Assembly: GCF_001522545.3 (NCBI RefSeq)
Contig: NC_031776.1
Span: forward strand, 29,496,629 to 29,560,628
Source of the DNA: Parus major
Lineage: Eukaryota; Chordata; Aves; Passeriformes; Paridae
Length of the DNA: 64,000 nucleotides
Direction: 5' to 3'
Shown here: positions 23,278-37,535 of the stretch, piece after piece
Numbering within the stretch: position 1 is the first letter of the stretch
Layout of the letters: each line of letters opens with the position of its first letter
Notes under the pieces: model-generated
Seen by the model: the letters and a program-made list of their open reading frames with translations, nothing else
The model's database searches: none
What the model was told of the DNA's origin: nothing
Made by a program: the position numbers and the translations under genes

Positions 23278-24057
23278 GAAGGATAATTTAAATTCTGCAG
23301 AAGTTGCTTGCTGACTGATTGTGTGTCCTTTAGGAAATGCCATCCTTTCTGGCACCCAAAGAACCAGCACCACAGTCAAGCACCCTTCTGGACTGAGAGT
23401 AAAAGAGCAAGGGTGAAACAAGGGAACATCAGTGTACAGTGGATGTAGCTCCTCTGTCACTGTAAGTCTGGTGACAATCAACATATGGGAAGAGAAAAGT
23501 AAAGCAGATTTGTGTGGCACCCCCACAGCCCAACATTTTCCCACAGTATTAAATGTCCTAAATTGCATCATAATTTAAATGTGCTCTGTAGGAACATTGG
23601 GTTGTCTGGAGCTGTTGGAGCTTCCTGATATCACAGGAGTAAAGGGGAGTCAGGCTCTTAATGAGTCTCAACAGATGCCTTGGTCTATTAGCCACTGTTG
23701 GAGGTAGCTGCACTACAAAATTAACCTTTCTAGACTCTGTGGGCAGTGAGGGGGAGACAGGAGATTCGAAACAGCTCCGTTGGGCTCCCAAAACCAATTG
23801 TTCTCTGGAGAAGCTCCTCTCACCCCACCAGGTGAGCAGGGAGGGTGCCATGGCTCACTGCTTTTTTTCCTGCTGCTAGGCTCCCTGCCAAGCTCCTGCC
23901 TGCCCCAGCCTGGATCTTCCCCTGCTGAGCAGCCCCAGCCCATGCCCTGCTCTGTGAAATGATCTGTGAGAAAATGTTGTGTTTTGGTCTACAAAACTGA
24001 CACAGTTAACTTGTCTTAATTTTGTGAGGGTATACTTCTTTCTCTAATAAAGAATGG

Positions 24058-24098
24058 AAACATTCTGGTAGGTGCCAAGCAGACACACTTGAGCAAAA
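24058..24098 (+). repeat. Spaced direct repeat, copy B
   Basis: This is the partner of the copy at 23236. It reads aacattctggtaggtgcc, then aagcaga and, after divergence, gagcaaaac. Sequence beyond about 40 bp does not align by eye, so the homology is short. The shared block is long enough that chance identity is unlikely. Confidence 0.6.
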
Positions 24099-27000
24099 CA
24101 AGCTGACAACCCAAGAATAGGCTTTTCAAGACATGTGGTGATGCACCTTTGAGACATTATGATTATAAATGAGCATCTAAAGTGAAGATTAGCAAGGTGG
24201 TCTAATTTATTAAACCTGTATTTGGAGTGTACATACACACCTGGTGCTGGATCAATTCTTGCTGAATTGATCACAGTGAATTCTTGTTTACTGCACTATA
24301 AATTCAGTATATTGATTAATTCCAGTCATTTGATGTAATATGAAGCTTTTTTGTGACATCTAGAGCACAGCTTAGCCAGTTGTGATCTCATTAGTTACTG
24401 TATATGTAATACTTCAATTATTTTACCTGTAGTTTAAGAACAAACTGGAGTTAGGAAGGAACACTCATCTTAATTTCCAAGGAATTTTGAAAATAACAAA
24501 GTCGAATAAGCATTTAAATTACTTAGCACTGACTGCAAAAATTAATATTTTCCATTTAAGAGTATTTCACTTGTAATCAACTTGATTGGCATAATTTTTA
24601 TTTTTATCTCTCACTTTTCCTTTAGTCTAGATTAGACTTCTAAAAGAATTTTGTCTCACAGTTCCTTTTTGCATCTTTTCCCAAAACACAGTCATTGGTG
24701 TTCCCATTTATGTAATTTTAGTTGGCATGTTTGTTATGTAGCCCCAAAATGAATTTGTAGTACTGAGCAATACTTCAGTTTGGTGTGAACTCAACACTAT
24801 TTTAGTTAGGGCACTGCAAACCATAAATCAAGAAATGGTTGTGCCATAAAGCCCAGCACTGTCTCTGTGAAGAGATGTGGGTCATCATCTTCCACATGCT
24901 CTGGGAAAACCACAACCTCAAGAGCAAAAATAGGAGTTTTTTTGCTGGAATGGAAAACTCTAGCAAGGAATTGAAGTGGTTCTAACTTAGAAAATCATAA
25001 ATTACTCATCAAGTTGGGCTTTACTAAATAAAGTAAAATAAGCTTCTGGGAACTAATTTTGACCATGGAGATGGTTCTGTGTGAATCTTTGAGTTCAGCA
25101 TTTACCTTCTACATCATTCTGAGCATCTTTGTTCCATGCAGTGATATGAAAAACGATGAAGGCAAATGAGAGGCCTCCTGGGATGTTCAACACTCATGGT
25201 GTCTCACAACTAAGTAGAAAATACAGGATTTTCCCCTGAATATTGGGAGATTTTCAGTAGGACTAACATCTGAAAGTTGGAAAGGTTTTCCTGGAGTAGA
25301 AGATTCCAGAGTGGAGAAAACATAATTGAAAATGCTTAGATTCCTGATTTTCCATATGTTTGATTGGATTATTGCTGTCACTGCTGTGATAATGGCAGTA
25401 CCAGGAAGTTACCAGCAAGCATTTCAGTATTGTGTATAATTTAGAAAAGCTCGTTTGAAAGGGGTGTGCTGTTCTTCCCCTCTAACTGCAGTAGTAGATG
25501 GGAGCATCTGGTGGTTTCTCTGCAAATACATTTAATATCTTTGTGTGAATGTGATGGGAACTTATAGCACTTGGAATAAAACCCATGTATTTATTCTCTT
25601 CTGGAAAATATGGGACTGTCTGTAAAATCCTTTTTCTTAGTTGCAAGTCAAACATATCCTTTTCTTTTGGTAATTCATAACATATTTTCTTATTATTCTC
25701 ATTCTTTCACGATTCTTCAATGCTGTTTACAGAAGCTGTGCCATGCACAAACTGGTAGTCAACACTTCAGGGCCAGAGGAGGAGTGTGTAAAAGAGGTAA
25801 AACCCACTTAATGTACAGAGCCTGCTAGTTTAAGGAGAAGACCAGGGCTTCAGAGCTGCAGGGTGGAGGAGAAAATGTTAAACCTGGTCTCCTTGGCCCG
25901 TGGAGAGTATTCCAGACAGGAAGCTAATGTAGCAGAGCTTTCTACAGCACTTTTACTTGTGGCTGCTGCGGGTCCAGTCACAGTTTGGAGATGTCTCCTT
26001 CCCTGTTGGGCCTGGGTGACTCTGTCCAAGTTCTAGATTGCAGCACTTAACTTGTGAGTACCTAATTAGACCTGTCTGTCTGTCAGAGGTGCTCTGGGTC
26101 TCACAGGGAGTCTGGGACAGAGAAGCAAACAAATTCCTGATCTGCAAACATTCAAACTGAGAGACTGTGATGGTTGGTAGGGCTGGAAGCTGATAACTTT
26201 ACCCACAACTTTTATTCAAATTCATGCATCACTGAAAAGTTTTTTAATTCTTTCTGTTCTTACTGAAATAACCTGAACTGAATAGCTGTTTAAAACTTGT
26301 GACCCCTGCAGATCTCTCCTAATGTAGATAATCCTCCCATTCACAGACATGGAAGGATCAGTGTCACACAGATTTGAATCCATCAACACCTTGACAAAAG
26401 CCTGAAAATTATTTTATTTTAAAATCTAATTTAATGATATAAGAGGAATAAGGGTATTAGCCTGAGGTAATGAATAGCTGCATTTTGCATAAACTCTTAT
26501 TCTTTAGCCAAATGAAAATAAGCTTATAAATCCTGTGTCAAATTCAAATTGGTGATGGTAGGAATTGATGGTTCTGCAGTCCTATGCTTTTGCAGCAAGA
26601 GGTTCTCAGTAATTTCCTGCTATTGTTATTATTATTACTGCATTTCTTGTGGTTTTAACAAGAAAGTTTGCCTTAACAGAACAGCGAATTCAAAAGCCTT
26701 CTCTGGCACTGGTTTTTTTCCCATGGCTCCTTGATTTCTTTCCTCTCTGAAATCGCCTCCATCATTAATCCTCTGTCTCACAGGTTCACATTAAAGTGTC
26801 TTTTATGCTGTGCCTACACAGGGCAATGTGCACTGTGTAAAGACACTGCTGGTGTGAGGAGCTCTGAATGAGCTGACTCAAATGATGGGGCACAGCACTG
26901 CACTTACTGGGTGCCATCCACTGTGTTCTGCTTCTTATCAGGACTCTGGCAGAGCCAGCTCTGCTGCTTCTGGCTGAGGCAGTGCTGAGCCAGCTAGAAA

Positions 27001-30000
27001 TCCTCCCAGGTGCCTTGTGCAAGTAAGATGCAGCAATTTGAGGATGTACAAATATATAGGAAGACACATCCCTAAAAACCTCCAAACTTTTTTTTCTCCC
27101 ACTTTAGAATTGTGTTACTTAGAGAGGAAATTAAAAAAAGGGTAAGGGTACAAGTAACCTGATGGAGTTTGCAAAGTGGACAAAGCTATATTTAAAACCA
27201 TATTGAAATGCTGTCATAGCCGTTAAATATCCAAGTCTGACTGGAGCTAGAAGAGATATTTAATGAGGAAGGGAGTATAGCTTAAAATAAATGTGGATAT
27301 AACCATGAGGTGGTATGACATAAATTGAAGCAGGTTGAACTGAGTGACAGAGCTGAGTTGCTAACAGCAGATGAACAGGATTTGCTGAGCTACACGTGAG
27401 AGTGTCATAATGAGGACAGGAGCTGGGAGAGGAAGGATAGTCCTTCCATTAGTCCTTTGAAAAATGTGGATCAACTGCAAAGATTGAAACTGGGATAAAT
27501 TTTGAAAGAACAAGAGATCTTTTGGATTTAAGCTAGACTTTGCAGTACTGTGGTCTTAGTATGGTGTAAACTCTGGCCTTCAGCTTTAGTTTATGAGTCT
27601 CTCTGAGCAGCATGTGATTCTTCTCACTGAATGTGGAGTAGAGGAAGATGCTCCCTGTTTGGCTGTGCTATGCCAGTGCTAATTGATGTTTTCTGGTTCC
27701 TGGCTGTGGATGAGTTCAGTTATACACCCCCAAGCAGGACAGTGCTTGTTTAACCCCTGATGTGTCTGCTGCAGCATCCCGCTCCTCACGAGCTCTGCAC
27801 AATGTCAATGTGTTGTCTTTATCCTATTAAATTAAATTACTAACCAAGGTAATACTTAACAGCACATTTCACATGGAAAAAATGTTTTAATGCATTGAAG
27901 ATGCCTATTAAACACAGCAGTCAGCTAGTATGATTTGAAATCCTTTCAGTGGAAGAAATACTAGAAGGAGATAGAGTGGGAAAAAAGTCATCTCGCCACT
28001 AGGGATATAAACCAGCAAGATACTGGGCTGCCATAATGAAAGATGTTCTACTAAATCCCTGCTCAGTAATTATCAAAGATGGGTTGGATGGGTTATATTT
28101 GGATTTGGCACCTTCAGACACAAAGGGATTGGCAGATTTATAGATAACTGTCTCTCTGTTGAGCTTTGGGGAAAACTGAAAGGTAAACTCTGAACCTTAT
28201 TTTTACTCAAAGTTCCCTGCAACTGTATTTATAAAAGGCAAGAAACAGTGAAACATGCTGGTTTACACCTATTCCAGAGAAATTTTAAGGTTAGAGCACT
28301 CAGGTTGTTCCCCTGTGCGTTAAAGCCTAAAGATTTCTCTTGCAGTCCCTCGTTATGTTTGGCATAAGGAAACAAAAGCTCAGCCCTGCTGGCCAAAATT
28401 CAGCCAAATAATGGTGCAGAAGGGTTGCACAATCAGTACACCAGCCATGATCTTTGCCACCTTTATTGCCATGAAGGGTGAATTTCTGTGGCTGTGTTTA
28501 TCTCCCAAACGACAGCATGCAAGTCAAATGGCAAAATTTGATCCCTCTCAAGCTGCAGCGAATAGAACATGTCAGGAGACAAAGGCAAGGATGGAAAAAA
28601 TTATTTTTGAGTGACAGAAGCTCATGTGTTACCATTTTCAGTTGTTTGGGAGAGGAAAGGCACCATGAGAAGGAGTTGATATGTGGTCACAGTCTGAGAT
28701 CTGATGGAGAATTAGTTAGCTGAAGCAGATAGGAGAATTGTATGTAGTATACTTTGTACATGTGAAATGCATATTTTTATTTTTTTGTTTAATGTACAAT
28801 TCAAAATATTATCTAGCCATAGAATTCCCAGTGTAATCTCTGTTTTTTGGTATTTTGTATTTAAGAGTATATGCAATTTTTTGAAATATGGGTAACTTCT
28901 GTTTTTACAGGAGACTATAATCTTATTCTCTAATTCTTATACTGCTATATAACTCTAATGACTGTGATTAGACTGAATATTACAGCTTGAGGTCGTCTTT
29001 ATTTTATGAGGTATTTTATGGTAATTTTAAATTATGACATAAAACATTTAGTGTTTTGTAAAGAAAAAGGAAGTGTCTATCTGAGAGACATTAATTATAT
29101 GGAAGTTCACACCACCTCTTGTTAGGACATATTTTACAATTTGTTTTGCCAAGTGTACTGGTGATGCAGCTTTTTTTCCCAGCACCATCACCTGGCAAAG
29201 CCATGTTTATGGAGCACCTGTTCTCTGGGTAAGAACAGGACAAAAATTCCTCTATAAAAGAGCAAACATTGTAAGGTTTTGGTAGATGTGTTTAGTCTGC
29301 ATAGTCAGGTAAAATTCTGGCCCTAGCATGGTATACAGGAATTTTGTGGTAATTTTAAAAAAAAGCAGACTACCCATAAAAGCTCATCATAAGCTGATTT
29401 TATTCATTGTGCTGGTTCCAATAGAAATCAATTAATGCCTCTCTGCTGCTTTATTCTTATGGTGAAGAATTCTTTGTTCAGCTCATGTGTTTGAGAGCCT
29501 TATTTCACATTTTCCTTCACTGCCACTTCAAAGATGATTGTATTTTTTCCACATTTTTCTGTCCTCCTGTTTGCCAGCTGCATTGATTTTCATAGTCAAG
29601 ACATATTTCCTGCTTTATAATAGATTCCTGTCTACTTCTCCCACCTCTAAATCAATGTTTTTAATACTTCAAGAAGTCATCAGTAAGAATGGCTGTAAAA
29701 TTTAGTCACTTCATTGACAGTTGATTTTTGCTTGATGCTGAAAGCTATTTGCACTCAAAGTTTCTGTCAGGTAATGTAAATTTTTTTTTTTTTTTGACTG
29801 GAATTCAATGAGTTCAGTCTAAGGTAATTTAATTTCTGTAATTTCTCTTGAGATTGAACTTGTAAAACTGCTAACGTAAGGGCATTAAAAGACTTGTTTT
29901 GAAAGATGAGTACTTAGTTCATTGTTGTAAAATACATTCAAGATTTAACTGATCACAGGGGAAGAGCCACATGATTTGAGAGTGGGCACCACTCCTGTAT

Positions 30001-30780
30001 GTTGCCCATCTCTGTTAGCCACTGGCACTGTATTTCCAGCATTGTTTATTATGTTTTTAAAATACAAAAAAGTGAAAGCTGTAGGTTTAGATTGAAAACA
30101 GTTATTTGGTTTTTTTTTTTAGTAGAGCTCAGGGAAATCAGACAATTAGATGTCCTTAAGCACAGCCTTTATCTTGAAGGGATCATACCAGAGATGAGAA
30201 GTGGACTGTTGTCTGCCAAGTAGGTAACATTGGATTACAACTAAAAATACTGAGATCAGTTGAAAAGCTGAATTGAATGTTTACAGTATTTTATGGCAAC
30301 TCTTTCCATGTAGCACTTGCATTACTTATAGGCAGAGATCAATTCAGTCTGGATGGTTTAAATTTTTTTAATGGGAGGAGTAAGACAGGAAGAATTTCAA
30401 TCAAACAGCTGAATATGTCACAGTTTTCATTCATGTGCAAGGTAAACATTCACTGCCATGTCTGGCATGTACAGCTTAATGTAATCATAATAAGAACAGC
30501 ATGTAACATTGTAATATGCTTATGTTATAATTTAATATACTTCCATTATGCTGTAATTGCATATTACTATATGTAATTTAATTACGCCTGTTAAAATTTG
30601 TTATAATTCTTTGTCCTAATCTGTATACCTTGGGGAAGCTCTGAGAAGGTTGAAATGAGACTGGAAAACTGTTTCCTTGCTCAGCAATAGAAGAATGAGA
30701 GTAGTCCTGAATCTACATTTCTGACCAATGGAAGAGGCAAATGGAGTCAAGTTTGTTGGCTTTTGCAATGAATTTTGAGA
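24099..30780. other. Non-coding DNA, no gene seen
   Basis: All open frames are below 100 codons and unrecognised. There is a T15 run at 29781-29795 and a T11 run at 30110-30120. Sequence around 28740-29060 and 30470-30600 is strongly AT-rich. No CR1 piece was found by eye across this roughly 6.7 kb. Confidence 0.55.
29781..29795. repeat. T15 homopolymer run
   Basis: Fifteen consecutive T bases. Read on the other strand it is an A15 tract, but no retroposed gene or target-site duplication is apparent next to it. Confidence 0.9.
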
Positions 30781-33700
30781 TGTCAGGAAAACCTCCTTCT
30801 GTCTCCCCAGGAATCAAAGCTGGGCAGCTCTATGGCAGCTCTTGGAATGTAACTGGTGGAGGACCTCAGCTTTGTGCTGGTGGTTGTTTCCAGAACCCAC
30901 CCTGAGCATAGGGGGAGAGCTGTGTTGGTTTGCATGGCAAGCTGTGCCTGTTGATGGCAATCTTTCAGCCTGACCATCACCAACCAGTGTTGCTGCCCCT
31001 TTGGTTGGGTCTGGCCTTGGGATCAATGTTTTTGTGAAGTAAAATATATCTATTTTAATCAGAAATTAAAGGGCCACCTCTGGTGACCTTGGGGCTGTTT
31101 GTTGATGAGAATGCCCATCATGGCTTGTTTTGGGAGTACAGAGGTGTCTGGAATGATTTCTAGGATATTGTCCCACCCTAAATATATGGGGTACATTAAT
31201 AATCCACAGGAGGAACAGCTTCTGCCTCCCTGGTGCAAATGGGCAGAATGTGGCGTTAACAGAAATTTCCCTTTCACAGACAGACAAAACAGACAATAAA
31301 TGTCACCTTCCAGCCATACAGGAAATTTGTTTCAGAGACAGACACATCCAGCAAATGAGTTGATAGATTTTAAAAACAAACATAAGGTTTCATGGAAGGA
31401 TGGTTACAGGGGCCGTTTCCAGGGCTAAAGAAAAGCAGTGTGGTCCACTGGAATGTTGGTCCTTTTGTTCAGCTCTGAATGAGGCTTTCTCCCAACATGA
31501 AGTACAGTCTTTTCTGGGAACTGTTCTGCCTTGCTGACACATTGCACTTATAAATAGTGTTAGACTGGGTGTATGAACTAATCTTTGTTCTGGACTTCAT
31601 TTACAGGCCATGGCTTCTATTATATTTAAGTACTTCTCCTTGAAGCTCTAAATCAAGGACAGCCTTGGAAGTGGGCAGCTTGTATTAAATGTAATTACTT
31701 TAATCTGAAGCTTATGCTAAAGGTGAGACTTCTAAACAAGGGTAGATACTAAATTAGAGTGGCTGCAGTTAAGAGCATGAATAGTAAAAGTTCCTCTATT
31801 AAATAAGGTGTGGAAACTACTCCATGAGGGATTATAAATGAAGCTATGTGAGGGCTGTGTATTATGCTATTCCCAAAAGCAGAAATCACCTCTCTACATT
31901 TCCTCTGTTGTAGGTGACCAAAAAGACACATAACATCAGTATTTGGACCAAGGTTCAAAGCCTAGTGAAATTCTAATGCTGTACTGTTACCTCTTTCTAT
32001 GTCCTTATTTCTCACTGAGCATGAAAAGCTTTTAAAAGAGAATGCTTAAGATTTTCAGTGCTCAGGTTGGACTCAGTAGCACAAAGCCAAGGTTTACTTT
32101 TGCAATTACATTTTGAAAAGTAAAACCATTTATTTTTCTTTCTAACCATATTTTTTTACTCTGTCCATTTTTTGTGAGTTAAATTAGCATGTCCTCCCAG
32201 TATTCAGGGCACAGCTTATAGTTCTTCCAAGTTACTTTTTCCTCTAGAATTCTTTCTGTCATATCAGATTTCCTAACCTGCTCTATGCTGTGATGCTTTA
32301 CCAGAACTCTGATCATTCTCTGACTTTCATTCCCTCCAAATGCTTCTGAGAGTTTATTTTACTTATTAAATTCCAACCTTTCTACTCCTAATTTGGGAGA
32401 GGAGTGGGTGTACTACTTATTGACTCCTTTCTGTCAGATGACAGATGTTTTTAGCAAACATTGCAGACAATATTCGGGGAACAGTCTGCCCAAATTCCAG
32501 ACAAGAGCTGCAGGAACTAGAGGATATTAATGTCTTATCTAGTGCATCACTGAAGAAAAAAATATTTCCAAAAAGCTTGATAAATAAATTCTTTTCATGG
32601 AAAGCTCACTCGTTAGTAGGCATGATGGGAAAATAGAATATGTTCTTCCTGGGATGGAATAGCACCAGAAAATAGAGAACCCAACCCTGTTTTCTGTGTT
32701 GACAGCTAAAACTAACATCAGGTGAAAAAATAGTCTGAGTTTTCTGTGTGTGGTTAAAGGAGGCAGATAAGAGTAGTTTTATGCAGGGAACAGATCAGGT
32801 AAATACCGTCCTTACAGTATTTATGCTTTTTGAGTAACTGGAGCAATTTCTCTTTCAGTTTTTAAGACACCATCTTCAGATCTAATACTGACTCAATCAC
32901 CTCTGTGGAATATTTTTCAGCATTCACAAGTCATCTAAAGGGGCTTATTTTCTTCACTGTTGTTTTCCTCATCTCACACATCAGCTCTTCTCTGTCACAG
33001 TTTTTCAGACAGTCTGTCAGCATGCAGATTGCTGTTTCAGAGCCTTGATTTCTCTAACTGTTGTGTGGGAGAGACTGAGCAAAGGGAAGAAAGCTCTTTG
33101 GACTCTTTCTCAGTTCATCTTGAGAATTTTGCTTCGAAGCCCAGCACACTGTAGACAGTTTTTGAGCAATTCCTTACTCTGATTTTTTTTATACATAAAA
33201 CATCCTGTACAAAATAAGGGTTGTAGAAGAAAACAAAAACCCTCTTAATAGGCACTTAAAATACAGTGACATAACCCATAGTGGTGCTCACCCACATTAT
33301 TAACTTCTAATTCATCAGAGTATATGAGGACCATAAGCTCTGTGTGTCAATTCTAACCCCACGGTTATAACTGAAGACAACTTTTAAACCCAGAATAACA
33401 ATTTTAATGTTACCATAAAATTACTACTTTGCATTTTCCATGGAAGTATGCACCAAACTCTTCAATGACATTTTTTTCCCACTTTTTTTTTTTTTGTGCA
33501 TTGTTTCTCTTACAGAAAAACACAACTTACACATCAGCTAGGCAGCCCGCTGATCTGTTATTCTGTAAAATACTTACTTTCATCGTGGTTATTCAGAGGA
33601 TGTTGTAGAGGCTGAGGCCAAAAATTTATTCTTGCGTGTCAGTTTAGGGAGGCACAATTTGCACAAAATGCTGGACTACACTTATTTGTCAACTGGTTCT

Positions 33701-36700
33701 TTTTCTTTGGCAGGAAGTTGGTGTCTTGTATTCCAGCAGTTCTTCCCAAGATTTATGAATCCTCCCTGGTTTTCAAAGAGTTTTGCTTTGTATTAAATAG
33801 CAAAGTAACTGCTACACCAGAAAAGGAGTGACAGAAATAACAATAAGTAAATGAACAACCCTTACAAAAGCTAGAAAATGAAGAGTTAAAGTTGAACCTT
33901 GCTTAGCTAATTTGGAGGTGAGGGAAATATTCAGAAAGTCATAATTTAGATGGAATTATGGGTCTTAGCATGAGAAGGGGCTCCAAGTAGTCTTTTTTCC
34001 AGCAGCTGTAAAAATTAGAAATTTATATTTTGAATAATAGTTTTTCTTAGATGTTTATGCTTCACTGCTGTGCATGCTCACAAGCACTCTGATCTAGGCC
34101 ACACTGGGAATCTCACTGCCAGCTCAGATCCATTCCAGCTGGACCAGAGACTAATTCCAGCCACTTGCTCAATCTGCACTAGGTATGGTTTGTGGATGCC
34201 AATGGATTCATTTTAGATACAATTTTTAATTCTTTCCTTCAAACAGAGTGAGAAGCTCCAAATCAAACTTATTACATGATGATGACAATAGACAGTAACT
34301 CTTTAAAACACTTACCACAATTATTATTAGTAGGTTTAGTGCATTAAAGTTTTTCCTATCATTTTGACACCCAGTGCAGGGCCAATCTGATTGTGCAAGC
34401 TCAGGTTTGTGCACTCATTGTCCCTCCAGAGTGCACATGGAGATCTGGAACCTGTGGTGGATGCACCTTTGGATGCACCATGCTGGCCTGTCTGGGGTGT
34501 TGGTCCAAAGCAGAAGCATTTGTTTGTAATGTTGGTAATTCCATCTGCCTGAACTAATGGATGGTCTGCTTGAACTGGCCTAAGAACCTGAGCCATTGTC
34601 TTGTAAGTTCTGAAATAAAGATTTTAGCTTGTTGTGGGAATATGTTGTTAAGCTTTTCTTAGATTTTTAGTTAAAGGAAACAGGAAAAAAGATAATTCTC
34701 TCTGAAATGTACTTGACCATCAGTTGAAATCTCACATCTTCAGTGGGAAAACTTAGATATTAGCAAGCAGTGTGCAGGTTAAGAATGCTATTAGATGTTT
34801 GGCTCCTTAGTGTGGGGATGTTGTCTCAGCACAAAAGGAGCCAGAATTCCCAAGGCAGCTCCTGGGGTCTTGTCCCCATCTGTTGTGACTGATGGCCATT
34901 TGCAGGATGTATCTGCACCTGTCTCTGCACTTACTTAAAAATTAACCTTGTCAAGAAACAAGATCCACCAAAATGGATGTGAGGAAGGAACCTTGTTCTG
35001 CAGGTATTCTAGTTCAGAGCAGTAAAATAAATCCTTCAGATTGCAATCCCTCTTCAGCTCCTCCCAACAACAGACATGTCTTTAATTCAAATGTTGCTGG
35101 CAGTTACATGATCCACATTAGAGGTGAATTGTGAAACCTTCTCCAGGCATATCTCAGGGTGACATCCAAGGAAGAAAGCCTGGAGCTGAATGCAAGCTTG
35201 CCTTCCTAGCTGTTCCACTGTTTTAACAGAAATCAGAAAAATTCTGGCCTTGGGAATAAGAGTCAATCTGAAATCCAGAGCTATCAATATCATCTATTAG
35301 AAGATATTTCTTTTTTTAATTTGAAGCTACACATCTGTGTCTCAGTCCTTTTATTTTTTTTTCATGCATTCCTGACTTCTCTGTGCCTTGGGTGCAGTGC
35401 TGGGACAGCCTGAGATCCCACAATGGGATCTGCTCAATTTTCTGCAATTCTGTGTAATGCTAGATGATAGCCTCAGCACTGGGAACTGATGGAAAAGCAA
35501 TCTCCAAACACTGCCTACTGAGCTGCCTTTTGCAGAAGAAAATAAAATGTCTCTTAAAATGAGTAACAGGTTTTGCCTCTTTACTCTTGTGCTTCCTTAC
35601 CCTACAAATTAAATTCCTTTGGCTTTTCTGAATTTTGGCTTACTAAAAGATAAAAAGACACTCTGCATATTTTCCTGTGCCATTTAATGTTCTTTAAGGA
35701 CAAATATAATTAGTATTAGAAAGAGGAATTCCTCAAGCTCAAGGCATTACCCAAAATAATTTCATTGAAGCTCTGTAGCTTAGCCTCATATAAGAAATAC
35801 TTTGTAGGAATTTTTTTCTTCTGTCTAGTAAGATAAGAAAAATGGCAATAAAACAGCTAGTCCTAAAAAGAGGTGAGTAGAAAGATCCAGCTGATAACTG
35901 TCTGAATTAATTGAATTATTCCTCTGAGAACCATTTCAATGTAGGTCATTACAAGGGGGTGAGGCTGAAGCTTCCCTCTAAAGGCCTGATTCAAGGCCAG
36001 CTGACACCAGGGATAAGATTCCTGTTTATTATAAACTGGAGTTAAAGGTGAGCTGCTGCTGCAGGCTGTAAAGGCTGACACCCACAAAGGCACTTTCACT
36101 CAGGAACTCCCAGCTCTAAAACACCCCGGCTCTTGCAGGGGGCCCAGCAGAGCTGGATCCACAAGGCTGGGGGCAACCATTGTGTGCATTTCTAACAAAA
36201 TCACTTTGGGACTGTTGGCCACAAAGCTGCACATCCAAAGATGCCTCAGGGGTTGTTGGGTCCTCTGTGCTCTCCTGTTCATGCTCAGGCAATTGAAAAG
36301 CGTGCAGGTGCCTTTGAAGAGTTTAAGCCTCCAGCCTTACTTGCCAATGTTAATAAAACTAATATTTTAGCAGCCACTAAAACAAGACTGAGACCTGATG
36401 GTAGCGTGGGCTGTGTTCTCCTGCTTGATCACTGGGATGAAAGAACACCCTCCAATTTCAGGCACATTAATTGCCTTTGGAGCCTGAAATCATAAAACAA
36501 CTTGTAGTGGGACATTTCCACGTCTGTGACTTAAAGGATATTACTTGTGCCTGTTCAGGAAAATTGAATAACCATGTATTTCAAGTCATGCTATTGCACC
36601 TTCTTTTCCCATTCTGGAGGTGTGTAACAGTAGAATCCCCCATCCAAATTTTACAGAAATGCTTATGTTTGAGAGGCCTTGTAATCCCTGTAATGATTCA

Positions 36701-37191
36701 CAGGTTAATATTTCATATTGTTAATATTTTAATGTTTTCATTCTTTGTAAATTTTTTTACATATTTTTAGGGCATGACTTTCTGAGGAAAGTTTGAGGTT
36801 TGACTACTGAGAAATAATTAAAAGAAACCCCTTGTGCTGAGTTCCAGAATTAGAAAACTTGATTAAAAAAACCCCACAATTACATTTCAAGGTAATCCTT
36901 ACTATGGGAAAGATGTCTCTTATAAAGAAACTAGACCAAAGATTTGTTGGAAAATGGATTCTGCTTCCCTTCCTGGAATATCACAGCGCTGTTACCAAGA
37001 CGTGTGCCTGCCCTTGTGTTTGTTTCCTCATACATCAGTGCCATCTCTTTAGAACTCTTGCTTCATTGAAAATCTTGAATAATCACCAAAATCTGCAAAA
37101 GTATTTCAGATGAAAGCTTCAGGATTAATCACTCACTGTGAAGGAATGTCATAAAATGTTAGTTTCTGAAAGATGTGGCATCTCTGGAGAT
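30781..37191. other. Non-coding DNA, no gene seen
   Basis: Open frames stay under 100 codons with no recognisable product. The part at 30780-31290 is less AT-rich and has overlapping open frames on both strands; a 21-bp stretch in it resembles the start of an avian LTR (see findings). A T13 run lies at 33483-33495. No other repeat family was identified by eye. Confidence 0.5.
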
Positions 37192-37535
37192 GAGGAGGCT
37201 TTGGGAAGCTCTGTGGTGACCTTTGAATGTGTTTTAAGGGTTTATAAGAGAGACTGAAAAATACTTGTTATCAGTAGTGGTAGGGCAAGGGGCAATGGTT
37301 TTAAACTCCAAAGTGGGTAGACTTAGATTAGATTTTAGGTAAAAAATGCTTTGCTGTGAATGTGGTGAGGCACTGGAACAGCTTTTCTAGAGAAGCTGCG
37401 GATGCTCCATCCCTGGAAATGTTTGAGGCCAGGTTGGATGGGGCTCTGGTCTAGTGGAAGATGTCCCTACCCAGAGCAGGGACCAGTAGAACTTTAAAAG
37501 TCACTTCCAACTCAAGACATTTTATGATTCTGTGG
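37192..37535 (+). mobile_element. CR1 LINE fragment, 3' part
   Basis: The fragment follows the typical 3' region of avian CR1 in order: gaggctttgggaagctctgt, gacctttgaatg, a tttataagag block, ggcaaggggcaatggtttta, ttagattagattttagg, gtgaggcactggaacag (about 37364-37381), gatgctccatccctggaaat, gaggccaggttggatggg (37424 on), gtctagtggaag, gtccctacc, and the end block cacttccaactc...attttatgattctg. The CR1 tail normally ends in short ATTCTATG-like repeats, and a degraded version is visible. Compared with remembered copies, a short segment between ggctctg and gtctagtgg is missing. No reverse transcriptase or endonuclease coding remains, as expected for a 5'-truncated copy. It is a dead insertion of roughly 345 bp. 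Confidence 0.92.

Noticed and set aside
34330..34640. Possible solo LTR ending with an AATAAA near 34613
   Set aside because: No matching TG...CA ends, target-site duplication or remembered LTR sequence could be found; a single AATAAA is common in AT-rich DNA.
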